In this document: positions 1-11,400 of the stretch, one piece after another
Layout of the letters: each line of letters begins with the position of its first letter
Position numbering within the stretch: position 1 is the stretch's first letter
Source: Styela clava
Taxonomy: Eukaryota; Chordata; Ascidiacea; Stolidobranchia; Styelidae
DNA length: 64,000 nt
Direction: 5' to 3'
Assembly (NCBI RefSeq): GCF_964204865.1
Contig: NC_135263.1
Location: 16,103,426 to 16,167,425 of the forward strand
Position numbers and translations under genes: made by a program
The notes under the pieces: model-generated
What the model saw: only the letters and a program-made list of their open reading frames with translations
What the model was told of the DNA's origin: nothing
Database searches by the model: none

Positions 1-570
1 TCCTGTTTTACAGCGATTTTCTCAATCTTCCCGCCTTTTCCGTTCTTCCCACCATTTTCAATACTTACGTATTTTGTTGCAATTTTCTATATAAAACACC
101 TAAATACTTATTTTCCGCATTCCCCAGATATTCTTAGTCTTCCCGCCTTTTCCGCCATTTTCAATACTTACGTATTTTGTTTCAATTTTCTATATAAAAC
201 ACCTAAATACTTATTTTCCGCATTCCCGCGATATTCTTATTCTCCCCGCATTTTTCCGCTCTTCCCGCTATTTTCAATACTTACGTATTTTTCGCTCTTT
301 TCTATATAAAACACCTGAATACTTATTTTCCGCATTCCCGCCATATTCTCACTCTTCCCGTATTTTCCGCAATTTTCCGCTCTTCCCACCATTTTCAAGA
401 CTTACGTATTTTGTTGCAATTTTCTATATAAAACACCTAAATACCTATTTTCCGCATTCCCGAGATATTCTTACTCTTCCCGCCTTTTCCGCAATTTTCC
501 GCTCTTCCCGCCATTTTCAATACTTACATATTTTGTTGTAATTTTCTATATAAAACAGCTAAATACATAT
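1..570. repeat. AT/C-rich tandem repeat, about 104-122 bp period
   Basis: At least five head-to-tail copies of a unit carrying ATACTTACGT, followed by TCTATATAAAACA and TATTTTCCGCATTCC. The ATACTTACGT-like motif recurs at about 61, 165, 277, 398 and 520, giving spacings of 104, 112, 121 and 122 bp. Each copy includes a TATATAAAA string and runs of CTTCCCGC. The copies differ by scattered substitutions and small indels. The array is cut by the window edge. I see no coding capacity. It looks like a minisatellite or satellite fragment. Confidence 0.8.
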
Positions 571-1335
571 TATTTATTTTTTACGCGATGCTCTTACTCT
601 TCCGACTCTCCCCGTCATTTGTCAATACGTTCGCTTTTCATTGCCGTCATCGCCATCAATTACCGTTGTTCCCGTCATCGCCGCTTATTTAGAGAATTTC
701 CCTTATACCCACTTGATTTTCAGTAAAATTTCCCAAAATATCACATAGTTCCTACTCATGAGTAATATTTTCCGTAATTTCCGCTTTTCAATACAATTTC
801 TTGTACCTACACATTCAAGTGTATGTTTCCCGTTGCTCTCGCCTTCTAGTACAATTTCCCGTACATACACAATAAAATGCCCATTTCCCCAATCTTAGAG
901 CTATTTCCCGTCATTCCCACTTTGTGGGAAATTCCCCGCTATTTAGTGAAATTTCCCCTACATACACTCTAAAATGCATATTTTCCCTATCTGAGAGCAA
1001 TTTCCCCACTTTCCCGCATTTCGTAACATTCTCCCGCTTATTAGTAAATTTTCCCGTCATTAGGGCCCTAAAATGCGGGAAACGGGAACGACGGGAAATG
1101 CACTAAAAAACGGGAACTGCGGGAACGACGGGAATTTGTCAATTTGAAATTGCGGGAACTACGGGAAATTTCACAAAAGACGGGAATGACGGGAATTTGC
1201 TTTAGGGTATGGGAAATATGTATTTTAGAGTATGTGTGGGGTAATTTTGCATTGAATAGCAAAAGCAACGGCAAGTTTATACGCGCTCCCGAAGTATGTG
1301 CAACAAGATGACGCACAACCTGAACATAGTATGTA
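571..1335. repeat. TTCCCGT-rich degenerate low-complexity DNA
   Basis: A C/T-rich stretch dominated by TTTCCCGT, ATTCCCG and TTTTAGTGAAATTTCCC variants. It switches strand near 1060, after which GGGAA and CGGGAACGACGGGAA variants dominate. The short open frames here (for example 924-1106 and 1068-1316) are simple-sequence artefacts. No gene seen. Confidence 0.6.
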
Positions 1336-1402
1336 TACCAGGTTAGAGTTCAGGTTGTGCATCATCTTGTTGCACATACTTCCGGAGTGCCGTTTATACT
1401 TG
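1272..1402. repeat. Palindrome with about 54-bp arms
   Basis: The left arm (1272-1325) carries GAAGTATGTGCAACAAGATG, and the right arm (1348-1402) carries its reverse complement CATCTTGTTGCACATACTTC. The loop is about 22 bp and contains TATACCAGG. The arms differ at a few positions. A long hairpin is predicted, resembling the end of a foldback element. Confidence 0.75.
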
Positions 1403-2509
1403 AGTGTGCATGTACGGGGTAATTGTACTAACATACATATTATCCGAATACATATTATCCGAATCCGAATATTATTAGAATCTTTTAGTGAAATTTCCGT
1501 ATCCAAACAACTCAAGCGTATATTTCCCGTTGCTTCCATTTTCTAGTGCAATTTCTTCTAAACATACTCTGAAATGAGTATTTCCCGTACTTTAACGCGA
1601 TTTGCTGTCGTTCCCGCATTTTAGATAAATTTTCACGTACCTACACCCCCAAGCGTATATTAACCATTGCTTTCGTTTTCTAGAACAATTTCCCCTAAAC
1701 ATACCCCAAAATGAATATTTCCCGTACCTTAAAGCGATTTCCCGTCATTCCCGCTTTTTGTGAAATTTCCCGCTTTTTAGTGAAATTTCCCGTAGTTCCC
1801 GTCATTCCCGTAGTTCCCGCATTTTAGTTTTTGCAATTTCCCGTCGTTCCCTCAGTTCCCGCATTTTAGTGCATTTCCCGTAGTTCCCGTCGTTCCCGTT
1901 TCCCGCATTTTAGGGTTGCCCGTACCAGGTTAGAGTTCAGGTTGTGCATCATCTTGTTGCACATACTTCCGGAGTGCCGTTTATACTTGAGTGTGCATGT
2001 ACGGGGTAATTGTACTAACATACATATTATCCGAATACATATTATCCGAATCCGAATATTATTAGAATCTTTTAGTGAAATTTCCGTATCCAAACAACTC
2101 AAGCGTATATTTCCCGTTGCTTCCATTTTCTAGTGCAATTTCTTCTAAACATACTCTGAAATGAGTATTTCCCGTACTTTAACGCGATTTGCTGTCGTTC
2201 CCGCATTTTAGATAAATTTTCACGTACCTACACCCCCAAGCGTATATTAACCATTGCTTTCGTTTTCTAGAACAATTTCCCCTAAACATACCCCAAAATG
2301 AATATTTCCCGTACCTTAAAGCGATTTCCCGTCATTCCCGCTTTTTGTGAAATTTCCCGCTTTTTAGTGAAATTTCCCGTAGTTCCCGTCATTCCCGTAG
2401 TTCCCGCATTTTAGTTTTTGCAATTTCCCGTCGTTCCCTCAGTTCCCGCATTTTAGTGCATTTCCCGTAGTTCCCGTCGTTCCCGTTTCCCGCATTTTAG
2501 GGTTGCCCG
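1336..2509. repeat. 587-bp direct tandem duplication
   Basis: The segment 1336-1922, beginning TACCAGGTTAGAG and ending GGGTTGCCCG, is repeated at 1923-2509 with no difference that I could find by reading. The first copy starts inside the loop of the palindrome at 1272-1402, so the second copy lacks the left arm. The content is the same CCCGT-rich DNA as upstream. Near identity points to a recent duplication or an assembly artefact. Confidence 0.85.
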
Positions 2510-2512
2510 TAC

Positions 2513-3637
2513 TGTATGGTGGTACTTTTATGGGGTTACTTAAGAATCTGTTGTCTCTTCGAAGCCATCCAAAAATCAGGGGCTGTCACATCATGTGAGA
2601 TATTGTGAAATGTAGGAGCTTTTTTTTATAATTTAATTAATCTAATAATACACATATATACTTTCTTGTAATTTTTCTTATTTCATGTATACTAGTTTGT
2701 AAAGTCATCGATAGTTTTGCAATAAATGTGATAAATTATCTTCTTTTTGACAATATTTTGATAAATTTGTATCATTAACAAATATTTTTGATTAGACGCT
2801 TTTTTCCATTATTTGAATGAATGGTTATCTCAAATAGAAGTCTGGCATACATTCTATAAAATAATTACGACAGTTGAAATCCCTGAAACCTTCGCCGTAA
2901 ATATCATAACAATTTATATATACATGCAGCATATATTGGGCAGCGTTTGAGACACGCGATTGAAATGCATTGCACTTTATGAAATAGAATTGAATGTTTA
3001 CAAAGTTTATTGGTACAAAGATGCTTCCAGTCACTTTTTTCAGCAGCATTTATCATTGGCCTTATCCATGGTTTCTTTGACATTCCCGGCCTACTTAATA
3101 ATTTAGTTGATGACTCTAACGACAACGGTCACGCAGAACAAAATGACTGAGAGGGATATGGACCTTGCACTATTCGACACAAATTGGTTTGCTTGGGCCA
3201 TGTTCAATTATACTTGCGTCACCAGATGTTACTTATGTTTAAGATTAATATTATAAGCAGTAAAACTGCAAGCAGTTTTCACTTCACGAGTTACTCAGGC
3301 GTAATATTTCTTACAAGATTCCCTTCACCGGCCATTTGCTTTAAAATTTATATTTGACCTATTAATATTTGAAAGTATTTATCGCAAAAAAAAGCAAAAA
3401 ATTGCTCAAAAAGATTCAGAACGATTTTTGTTTGGTTGAATGTGTAAGCTTCAGCCTAACATTTGTTCTATTTTACACACGCATCTTGCTCATTTATGAA
3501 TGTTAAATTGATTAACATGTTGTCGACACAATTAAATATTCTGTTGTAAATATTGTTGAGTAACTGTTGTTCAGCTTGCACAAATTTTTCTGCCCTGCGC
3601 ATGTATAGCATGAACATTCTTTGTAAAATCTCCTTTT
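2513..3637. other. Unassigned AT-rich intergenic DNA
   Basis: No convincing gene, RNA or element. Minus-strand open frames at 2825-3049 and 2904-3125 are short, overlap one another and match no family that I recognise. The part from about 3380 onward is the downstream edge of a segmental duplication shared with about 5930-6720. Confidence 0.5.
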
Positions 3638-4213
3638 TTAAGTATATTTCAAAAAGAATATAACCGAACTAACCGAAAAAAAAAGTTGTAGAGAAAAATT
3701 TACGCTTGATTTTGGCCCACGTATTAAATTGTTAAATGTATTAGTATCAATGAGTTCTGCAGATGAATATATTTGTATCCCACTTGTACCACGTTTCCCA
3801 CTAGACCAGTCATCCATTGCTTTTCGCCATTCTCTGTCAAAAATTAATTAATTAAATTAACTGTCAAATACTCCAAATAAAATAAAACAGCGTGGTAACA
3901 TGAAGCTATCTCGAACGAATTATCATCAAAAAATTGAATATTCAGAAAAATAAGTAACACTGAAATTTTATAAATATAAAAGAGCAGAAAAAGCACAAAA
4001 TAAGCAGGTAAAATAATACAATCATAACTTAAAATTTAAAATATGTTGGATGGTTTACTGATATTTCAAAATAATTAAAGTTTATCAAATTTTTGACGCA
4101 TGTGAACCGTATTATGTTGAATATCTGTTATTTGGTCTAAAGATTAATACGCAGTAGAACCCACCTGAACATGATGTCGTATTGGCGTTGAACTTCAGTG
4201 CAGTAGCTCAAAT
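3638..4213 (-). CDS. Duplicated alternative 3' end of the chitin-binding gene
   Basis: Exon 4213-4165 (49 bp) encodes LSYCTEVQRQYDIMF, and exon 3833-3638 begins REWRKAMDDWS, paralogous to the exons at 6715-6667 and 6486-6423. Here the reading frame does not stop after the short tail. It runs on for about 65 codons to TAA at 3638-3640, ending in a hydrophobic stretch (LQLFFSVSSVIFFLKYT). This could be an alternative last-exon pair of the same gene, the end of a neighbouring duplicate, or a decaying copy. The hydrophobic end would suit a membrane or GPI-type tail, but that is speculative. Flanking intron sequence is duplicated too. Confidence 0.55.
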
Positions 4214-4273
4214 CTGAAAAGCAAACGTTAAATTAGGTATGAATAATATATATACGCAAATATATAACAAATA

Positions 4274-4600
4274 GACTCGGTGGTGTGGCACATCGTGCTG
4301 AGCGTTAGGAATACGCTCGCCATCAAACCTCTAATTACCTTGCGTGGGTTCGCGGGTTCGAATCCACTGCGGGGTTAAATATGTGCGAGTGGATTGCTGG
4401 ACTCCTCGCCGCTGGTCGGTTACGACTTACTCCGTCATCGAGTCCATGCATCTGAAAACAAATACCTGGCTGACTAATCGCGTACGCGACACGGGCTGGT
4501 AACCGGACAGGACGCCGTGGTTCGCCATATGATTATTGGCCGTCTTATCGGCATTTCTTTCTTCCGCAATAAATATGTTAATCCGATCCTATCCTAAAAA
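4274..4600 (+). mobile_element. tRNA-derived SINE
   Basis: The head resembles a tRNA gene, with an A-box-like TGGCACATCGTGCTGAGCG followed by a B-box GGTTCGAATCC. After the tRNA-like head comes a shared body (TATGTGCGAGTGGATTG, CATCTGAAAACAAATACCTG), then a 3' end with CCGATCCTATCCTAA. Related copies occur at 9757-10142 (minus), 34445-34675 (plus) and 36395-36600 (minus). The body is too long and the cloverleaf too degenerate for a working tRNA gene. It lies upstream, in the antisense sense, of the duplicated chitin-binding 3' exons. Confidence 0.8.
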
Positions 4601-4877
4601 CGATCTCACTTGCAAATAATTCATCTAACATCTTAGTCTTGAACCTACCAACATCTATAAAGAGGATCAAGATGATAGGTCATAGATAGATGATAAAGAA
4701 AAAAGCGAACATTCGAGGACTGAGTCGCCTGGCACACTCGTATTGTTTTCTCAAATACTGAGACACCACGGATTATTCGGCTTTGAAATTTTCTATGGTG
4801 ACCTCTTTTCCTGGTGCCCCAAACACGTGCCTAATTTGCCCAATGGTCAATCTAGGCCTATTTGTTGGCATTATATA

Positions 4878-5317
4878 CCGTATTTCCCGGCGAATAAGTC
4901 GCTTTTCTAGACCCAAATTTTTGGCCTGATTTTTGGGAGGTCGCCTTATTAAGCGAGTATGATATTTTTCATTTTTTTGGTGTCGTTTTATTATGTATTA
5001 GGTAATGTTCTTTGATGTTTGACGCAATCGCGAGTTGAACACAAGTAGATTAAAATTTGAAGACAGTTTGAATTACCGTAGTTATTATGGATTGAATATT
5101 ACCCTACAGGAAAACGTCATTATATATAGGATATTTTAACCAATGCGCAAACGCGGCGACCGCTCAAAAGACATTGTATGGTAATTAGAGATTCCGATGT
5201 TGATGCGATTTCACTACCCCGAATTATTGGCAGGTTATATGCAAAAACCCATTTTTTCAGGCTTGAAAACGGGCTTCGTCAAATTGACCGGGTAGACTTA
5301 TTCGCCGGAAAATACGG
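4878..5317. mobile_element. MITE with TA target duplication
   Basis: The left end CCGTATTTCCCGGCGAATAA is matched in inverse by the right end TTATTCGCCGGAAAATACGG. Both ends are flanked by TA (4876-4877 and 5318-5319). The length is 440 bp with no coding capacity. TA duplication and short TIRs fit a Tc1/mariner-type non-autonomous element. The family is not identified further. Confidence 0.75.
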
Positions 5318-5929
5318 TAAATAATTATCGTGTATATGCCAAGTAATGAGAAGACAAAAAAGTATATATATATATATGAATGTTATATACGTTCTTTTAG
5401 AATATTATAAAACTTGTGAAAATTGGCTCTTTAACAACTGAAAATTTAATTTTGAAGTAATTGATTTGATTGATCTATTTTTGTCATATCAATATGATGA
5501 AAGAAGTCATATCTTTGAGCTTGTAAAAGAATGAAAATTTTCGACTACCGTGACGTTTTTTACTGCTTCCCATTTCTAAATTTCTCACTACCGTGCTGTA
5601 TTTCTACTGCTTCCCATTTCTCTACATATATCACAAACGTGTTAAGTATCCTTTAATAAAATCAATTTGTGACCGGTGCTTATTGGATTACATCGTCTTG
5701 GGACTGGGTCCTGCAAAAGTCCCTTCTATAGTGCCAACCTGACGATGTCATTAGCTTTAGATGCAAAAGGTTCCTTAATTAAAACTCAATAAATGAATAT
5801 TTTTCTCTGGACGGAATTAAAGCATTCGCAGAATCTGTACATGACATGTGTGATGCAAGAAATGTTACGCTGTAACCTTATACGAGGCGAAGACCTTACT
5901 ATATGGGAGATTTTAGAGCACAAACAAAA

Positions 5930-6720
5930 TGTGGCTCATAAAATATTCAGAAACATTTTATTCGGTCTAAAGTGTAAGTTCAATCTTGATATTTCTCATA
6001 ATTTCACACTCGCATTTGGTTAATTTTTAAACGTTAAATAGATTCATGGATACATAAATGACATCTTTAAAATGTTTCGTAAATCCCCTTTTTCTAACCA
6101 TGTTTAAAAAAAATCTGGAAGCATTTTATTGATCCCTACTGACCGGAATTTTTTTTCAAGTCTTTCCTTCCATAATAGATTTTCGCCCAACTATTAAACT
6201 GATTGTCTTGTCAGAAATAATGCTATTATATAGTGAGTGATACAAGAAAATATATTCGTACGTTGGCCACTCAGGGAAGTTGAGTTGTTTTTTGTTTTTC
6301 ATCTTTCCAGTAAAATTGTACAAATATTTAGTGATATTTTTGAATCATATTCATTAGCTCCTATTTTTGTGCCTTGAAATTCTAAAAATCTTTTAAAATT
6401 ACGAAAACAATTAACATATTTATTATGGACAAGGATCGTATTCATCCATTAATGTAGACCAGTCATCCATTGCTTGCTGCCATTCTCTGTCAAAAATGAA
6501 TTAAATAAATAAATTTCCTCATACTGATAAAAAATAAACTTCATTAAATTCTCGTTTAATTTTTTGATATTTAAAAAAATTGAGATTATGAAATTCATGA
6601 AACATATGAATCGTATCATCATGAATATCTGTATTTTCTCTGAAGATTGTACGCAGTAGAACCCACCTGAACATAGTGACGTATTGGCGTTGAGCTTCAG
6701 TGCAAGATTCTAAATCTGTA
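5930..6720. repeat. Segmental duplication of the gene's 3' region
   Basis: This segment, covering exons 6715-6667 and 6486-6423 with flanking intron, corresponds in order to about 3380-4215. Shared features are the 49-bp exon, the GACAGAGAATGGC acceptor context, and diverged AT-rich stretches downstream. Identity outside the exons is moderate, so the duplication is not recent. The short plus-strand open frame at 5793-6023 has no family resemblance and is left uncalled. Confidence 0.55.
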
Positions 6721-8423
6721 AAATGAGGTATGAATAAACCATAAATTTACTGCATACAAGCAAAACAAAACCTTTAATACCAAATCTATTTTGGTGGCAG
6801 TAACATACTAGTAACAAATCATGTAAGCACGTGTCAAGTGCCCTCAAACGACCACGCGGGTGAAATGTCAACGCTTTGGTTGTATGTTGGAGCAGTTTAT
6901 CAGCTGCCCAAGTCGGAAATCAAAGCTAGTTTTTCGGGCTCCGATCGGCCTAAAGAGATCTTTTTCGTAAATGATTTATTTAGTATACCAGTAGATTCAC
7001 CTGGTGGAGGAGATGTTGGTTCTTTTGTTGTTACGGTAGTACTTGTAGTTGGGGCTGATGTTGCAGTAGTTGTACTTGAATGTGGATCTGCTACAGTTAC
7101 TGTAATTTGCTTATCTAGAATAGGAATGTGAAATTAATGGTAATCTGACTGACAGCGAAATCAAAGTCTGAAGTAGGGGAAGGTGGGGCACGTTGGGACA
7201 TGGTGCACAGTGGAAAATCAGCTCTCACACTAATACTATATTCGGAATCCGGTTCGCGGTTCGATGTTTCAATCCGTCCATCGGTGAGTTACAACGTCCC
7301 CGCAAACGGATAACGGACGGGTAGAGCGACGCAATCTATGAGGTGAAATTGGTTTTGGGGGGTTGAAACTAAAATTTCACCGTTCCAGTTTTTTCTTTTT
7401 TCTAACTTAGCCTTTTCAACGTGACAAACCACCGTCTGATATCTTTCAGCTATAGTCCACTGTGAAATATTTATAACGTTGGCGAGTGGATGTGCCTTCC
7501 GAATTTCGCCGTGAGATGATCTGAAGATATTTGTTGATTATGGGGAACAATGGACCGGGGTTCAGTGGGACATGCCCTACATTGCACAATTCGACAGTGT
7601 TTGATACAACAAGTGCTTAGAGACCTATAGATGCGTTATATTTTTATGTAACATTATGGTATCTTTCGACCCATGGTCCAATATGAAATATATTCGAGAA
7701 TCAAAAATATTTCCAGATTTAGATTCGGATTAGAAAATAATTTAATTTGTAAGCGAATTTTTTGGTGGAATATCTGAAATATTTCGGTTGAACATTGATT
7801 TTAAAAATCTTAAATCTTCAAATTTGAGGTCTCCCTGTTCTTTAGACGATTATGCTGATTGATTGCTTATTTTTAAGGGCATATTTCCTTGAATTTTAAC
7901 AGAATGACCCATTGTGCCCCAGGGTCTGTCCGAATGTGCCCCACAAGTGGGGTACAGTGGGACACTTGACAAACGTTTTTCAAAGCATTTTGGTGGTAAG
8001 ATGTGTGTCGCAAAGGAATTTCTTAGTCGCTGAATAAAATATACATTTACCCCTCTCTGCAATAATCCCGCAAAGTCATATGAATTTGCAAAATAAAGGG
8101 CTCAAAATATGAAAAAGAAAAAAAGTTGACCTACCTTGACATGCGGTGATATCCCTTTCCCAAGTGCACGTGGTTGATTCAACGTCGAATTTTGTCCCGA
8201 GTGCGCATGGACGTTTCATGTAGTTATCTGAATATCAATCGTTTCAGTAGAATGAAACATTTACGACAAATCCCATTAACATTTTTAGTCAACGTGCGTT
8301 TCAGATACGTTGTTTAGAAAGACTCACCATGAACACATTCATAATAGTACTGCACACATGATGTGTCATCAAAAAGAAATCTTTTTCCATTTGGGGATCC
8401 TCCTGCACCACATGGATTTGCAG
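6423..8423 (-). CDS. Chitin-binding module 3 and C-terminal exons
   Basis: Exon 8423-8328 (96 bp) encodes ANPCGAGGSPNGKRFLF, then CVQYYYECVH. Exon 8227-8135 (93 bp) encodes NYMKRPCALGTKFDV, then STTCTWERDITACQ. Exon 7114-7001 (114 bp) encodes a Thr/Ser/Pro linker with SSTTTATSAPTTSTTVTT and ends in PPP. Exon 6715-6667 (49 bp) encodes LESCTEAQRQYVTMF, and exon 6486-6423 encodes REWQQAMDDWSTLMDEYDPCP followed by TAA, after an AG|A phase-2 junction. Phases agree across all four junctions. The last two exons hold two cysteines and a short charged/aromatic tail that I do not recognise. All GT-AG sites are clear. Confidence 0.8.
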
Positions 8424-11400
8424 CTGTAAAAATATGGCAAATAATTCAACTGTGAAACTGCATTCAAAAACTTTGAACTAAAATTGGTCTGCTATGATCA
8501 TGATATAAAGTTAATCTGTTGACTTAATGTATTTTGTACATTGCATGTCTTTCCCCGATGGGAAACATGAAATCAATTAGATAGGTGGAGGAAATTATTT
8601 CAAATTGCGCTAAAGTGCAATGCTTTCGTAGAAATTGGAAATTTTCCACGTTTTTCGATCATTTGTTAAAGTCAGCCATTGATAATGGTCACCCGGCCCT
8701 AACAAAGTATGACAAAACTAATGTCATGTATCTCTGTTATGCTAAGAACGTCACCTCGATAAATCCTTATCCGGGTACACAAAAAAGCTGCTTTTACCTT
8801 CCTCGATAATTCCCTTTTCGGGTGCACAAAAATCTGCTTTTACCTGAACTACTTGCTTCGAGATCAAGTCTCAAAATAAAATTTGCGCCAAATGAGAGCC
8901 ATGAATTATGCGAGGGAGTTTAATGCCAAAATGAAAAATAGAAATTTAGGAACAATTTTGTTTGATTACTGTGCAGATTTGAACTTTTTGAATTGATATC
9001 GTACCGCAAAAAAAGGAATGCAATGCAATATGACCCGATTGAAACATTCGAAGTACATTTTAATAAAAAAAAAATACAATCAGATTAATTTGATAAATAA
9101 TTTGGTGGTTATATCAAAATGAGATACGATGGCCAAAACACTTTTGTTTGGCCCATTTTCGTTTCAAAAATTATGTGGGCCATTAACTTTTTCCTATAAA
9201 GGAAAAACTACAAGAAAGCATATTATTATTTCTGTAAAAACAGACAATTTCACTTTAATATTTAAAATGAAAATTGCCACCCTGTTGTAAAAAACAGCAG
9301 CATCAATTATTGATACTATCATCTAATTCAACTAAATTTATTGACAACTCTAGCAATTTTCAATAAGTTTGTGGCCAATCTGGAAATGTTTCTGCGGGCC
9401 ATGGCGCACTGGTTGGGAACCGGTGCTTTAGTCAAATGTAACCACTCATTTAACATGAGTCGGCACAGTTTTTTTTACTAAAAACGTATTTGATTACACG
9501 ATTGTGGACAATTGTGAATATGTACGCATATAGCCTACGTTTTCAAGCATACTTCACGATGAAAAAGTAATTATATTCCAAATGGGAAGTGAACCATTTA
9601 AAAATTGCGTGATTATGTCAATCTTTGGCTAGTAATGACTTTGTTTAATACTGTCTCAGATATTCATCACTTTTGCAGAACAAATAATTCCAAAGCTTCG
9701 CTAAAGATAAACACCATTCATGTTATTTGGGTATTTAGGTTTGCTTTGGAACTTGGGATAGGATAGGATTTACATATCTATCCCGGGGGAGAGGAAAGCC
9801 GATAAATACGGTTTAATCATATGGCGAACCACGGCCTCTCGTCCGGTTACCAGTCCGGGTTGGGTATGGGATTAGTTAGCCAGTTAATTGTTTTTTCGGA
9901 AGCATGGACTTGATAGTGGAGCAAGCCGTAAACGACCAGCGGTTACGTGGACTTGATAGTGGAGCAAGCCGTAAACGACCAGCGGTTACGTGAACCACCC
10001 TACGGCGGCGAGGTGTCCAGCCATTCTCTCGCACATGATCATCCCCGCATGGGATTCGAACCTGCGATCCCAAGAAGGGTAATCAGAGATGCGGTGGCAG
10101 GCGTATTCCTAACGCTTAGCACGATGCGCCACACGTGGCATAAAAGGTTTTGGGTTAGGATTCGGGTATAATTTTAGGTTCGGATCGGATCGCGCTTAAA
10201 ATAAGCTTGCTCACAACTCTAATAAAGATTGAATTTCAAATAATTTACTTGTTGGGATAGATGTTGAATCTGATGTTGCGGTAGTTGTACTTGAAGAAGA
10301 TACTGTAGGTTCCTCATCTAAAATAAAAGTATAAAATACTAAAAAGAAGAGAATTTTATTGTCAGATCATTCACACAGGCTGCCAGACGTGTCTCGAACC
10401 AGTTGAGTTGCTTATTGGGAAAACAGTATGATTCAGTTGCAGCCGCATTCATTGCGATCTCCAAGTCATCAATCCTTGTGTCCAAATCGATTCTCAAATA
10501 AAATGTAGTTAATTTTAGTCAAATCAGTGAAAGTCAGTTTGTTTTCTTTTTAAATCAAAATCTATTTTAGTCATCATCCATACTTTGTGACTTGAATCAA
10601 GAAAAATTCGAGAAACGTTCAAGTTATTAGGTCAGAAGTTATCAGGACGTGTTAGAGCAGTGGTTGGCAAAGTTTTTCAAGTGCGGCCCAAATAGTATGG
10701 AGAATTTTTTAAAATTAAACAATCTCGATGAAAATTTAACCACGTAATAAACTTGTTAAGGGACATTTAATTTGTAAATAAAACTAGTGCGAACGTAACG
10801 GTACACGAGGCGGTACAAAGATTGAACAACCGAACGTACCGGTATACGTCGGTAGCATATGCAATTTTAATGACGCAATACAATAAACGGATACGCAAGA
10901 ATGAACAGTCCAGAATAGTTGCAATGCCGGTAACGCAGTTGGATGAACGTAATATATGATCGTTTGATATATAAAAAAAATAACATTTTGGAACAAATTT
11001 ATATGTAATGTTTGATTTATAGAACTTTTGAATTTAAGTCAGCCATTTTACCGTGGATTCAATAGTTAAAACCTTGACACGCGGCGATATTTCTTTCCCA
11101 ATTGCACGTGGTTGATTTCACGTCGAATTTTGTCCCGGCTGCGCATTGACGTTGAATGTAGATAACTGAATAATAATTGTTTCATATTGAAATAAAACAC
11201 TTTCACTCACGTATGCAGCAGAATTGTGCCTCAACATAGGTTTCATCTATTTTGTTTCTAGAAACTCACAGCCTACTTACCATGAACACATTCAAAGTAG
11301 TATTGCACACATGACGTGACATCAAAAAGGAACCGTCTTCCATTCGGGAATCCTCCTGCACCGCATGGATTTGAAGCTGTAAAAAATGTTTATTAATTGA

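Noticed and set aside
924..2133. Several open frames in the CCCGT-rich region
   Set aside because: They follow simple-sequence and duplicated DNA; the same peptide recurs because the 587-bp block is duplicated.
4274..4370. tRNA gene
   Set aside because: The A- and B-box are present but the cloverleaf is not convincing, and the sequence continues into a shared SINE body found at other sites.
10380..10500. Extra exon of the chitin-binding gene (LDTRIDDLEIAMNAAATES)
   Set aside because: The frame is plausible but there is no clear acceptor or donor at compatible phase, and no counterpart in module 3.
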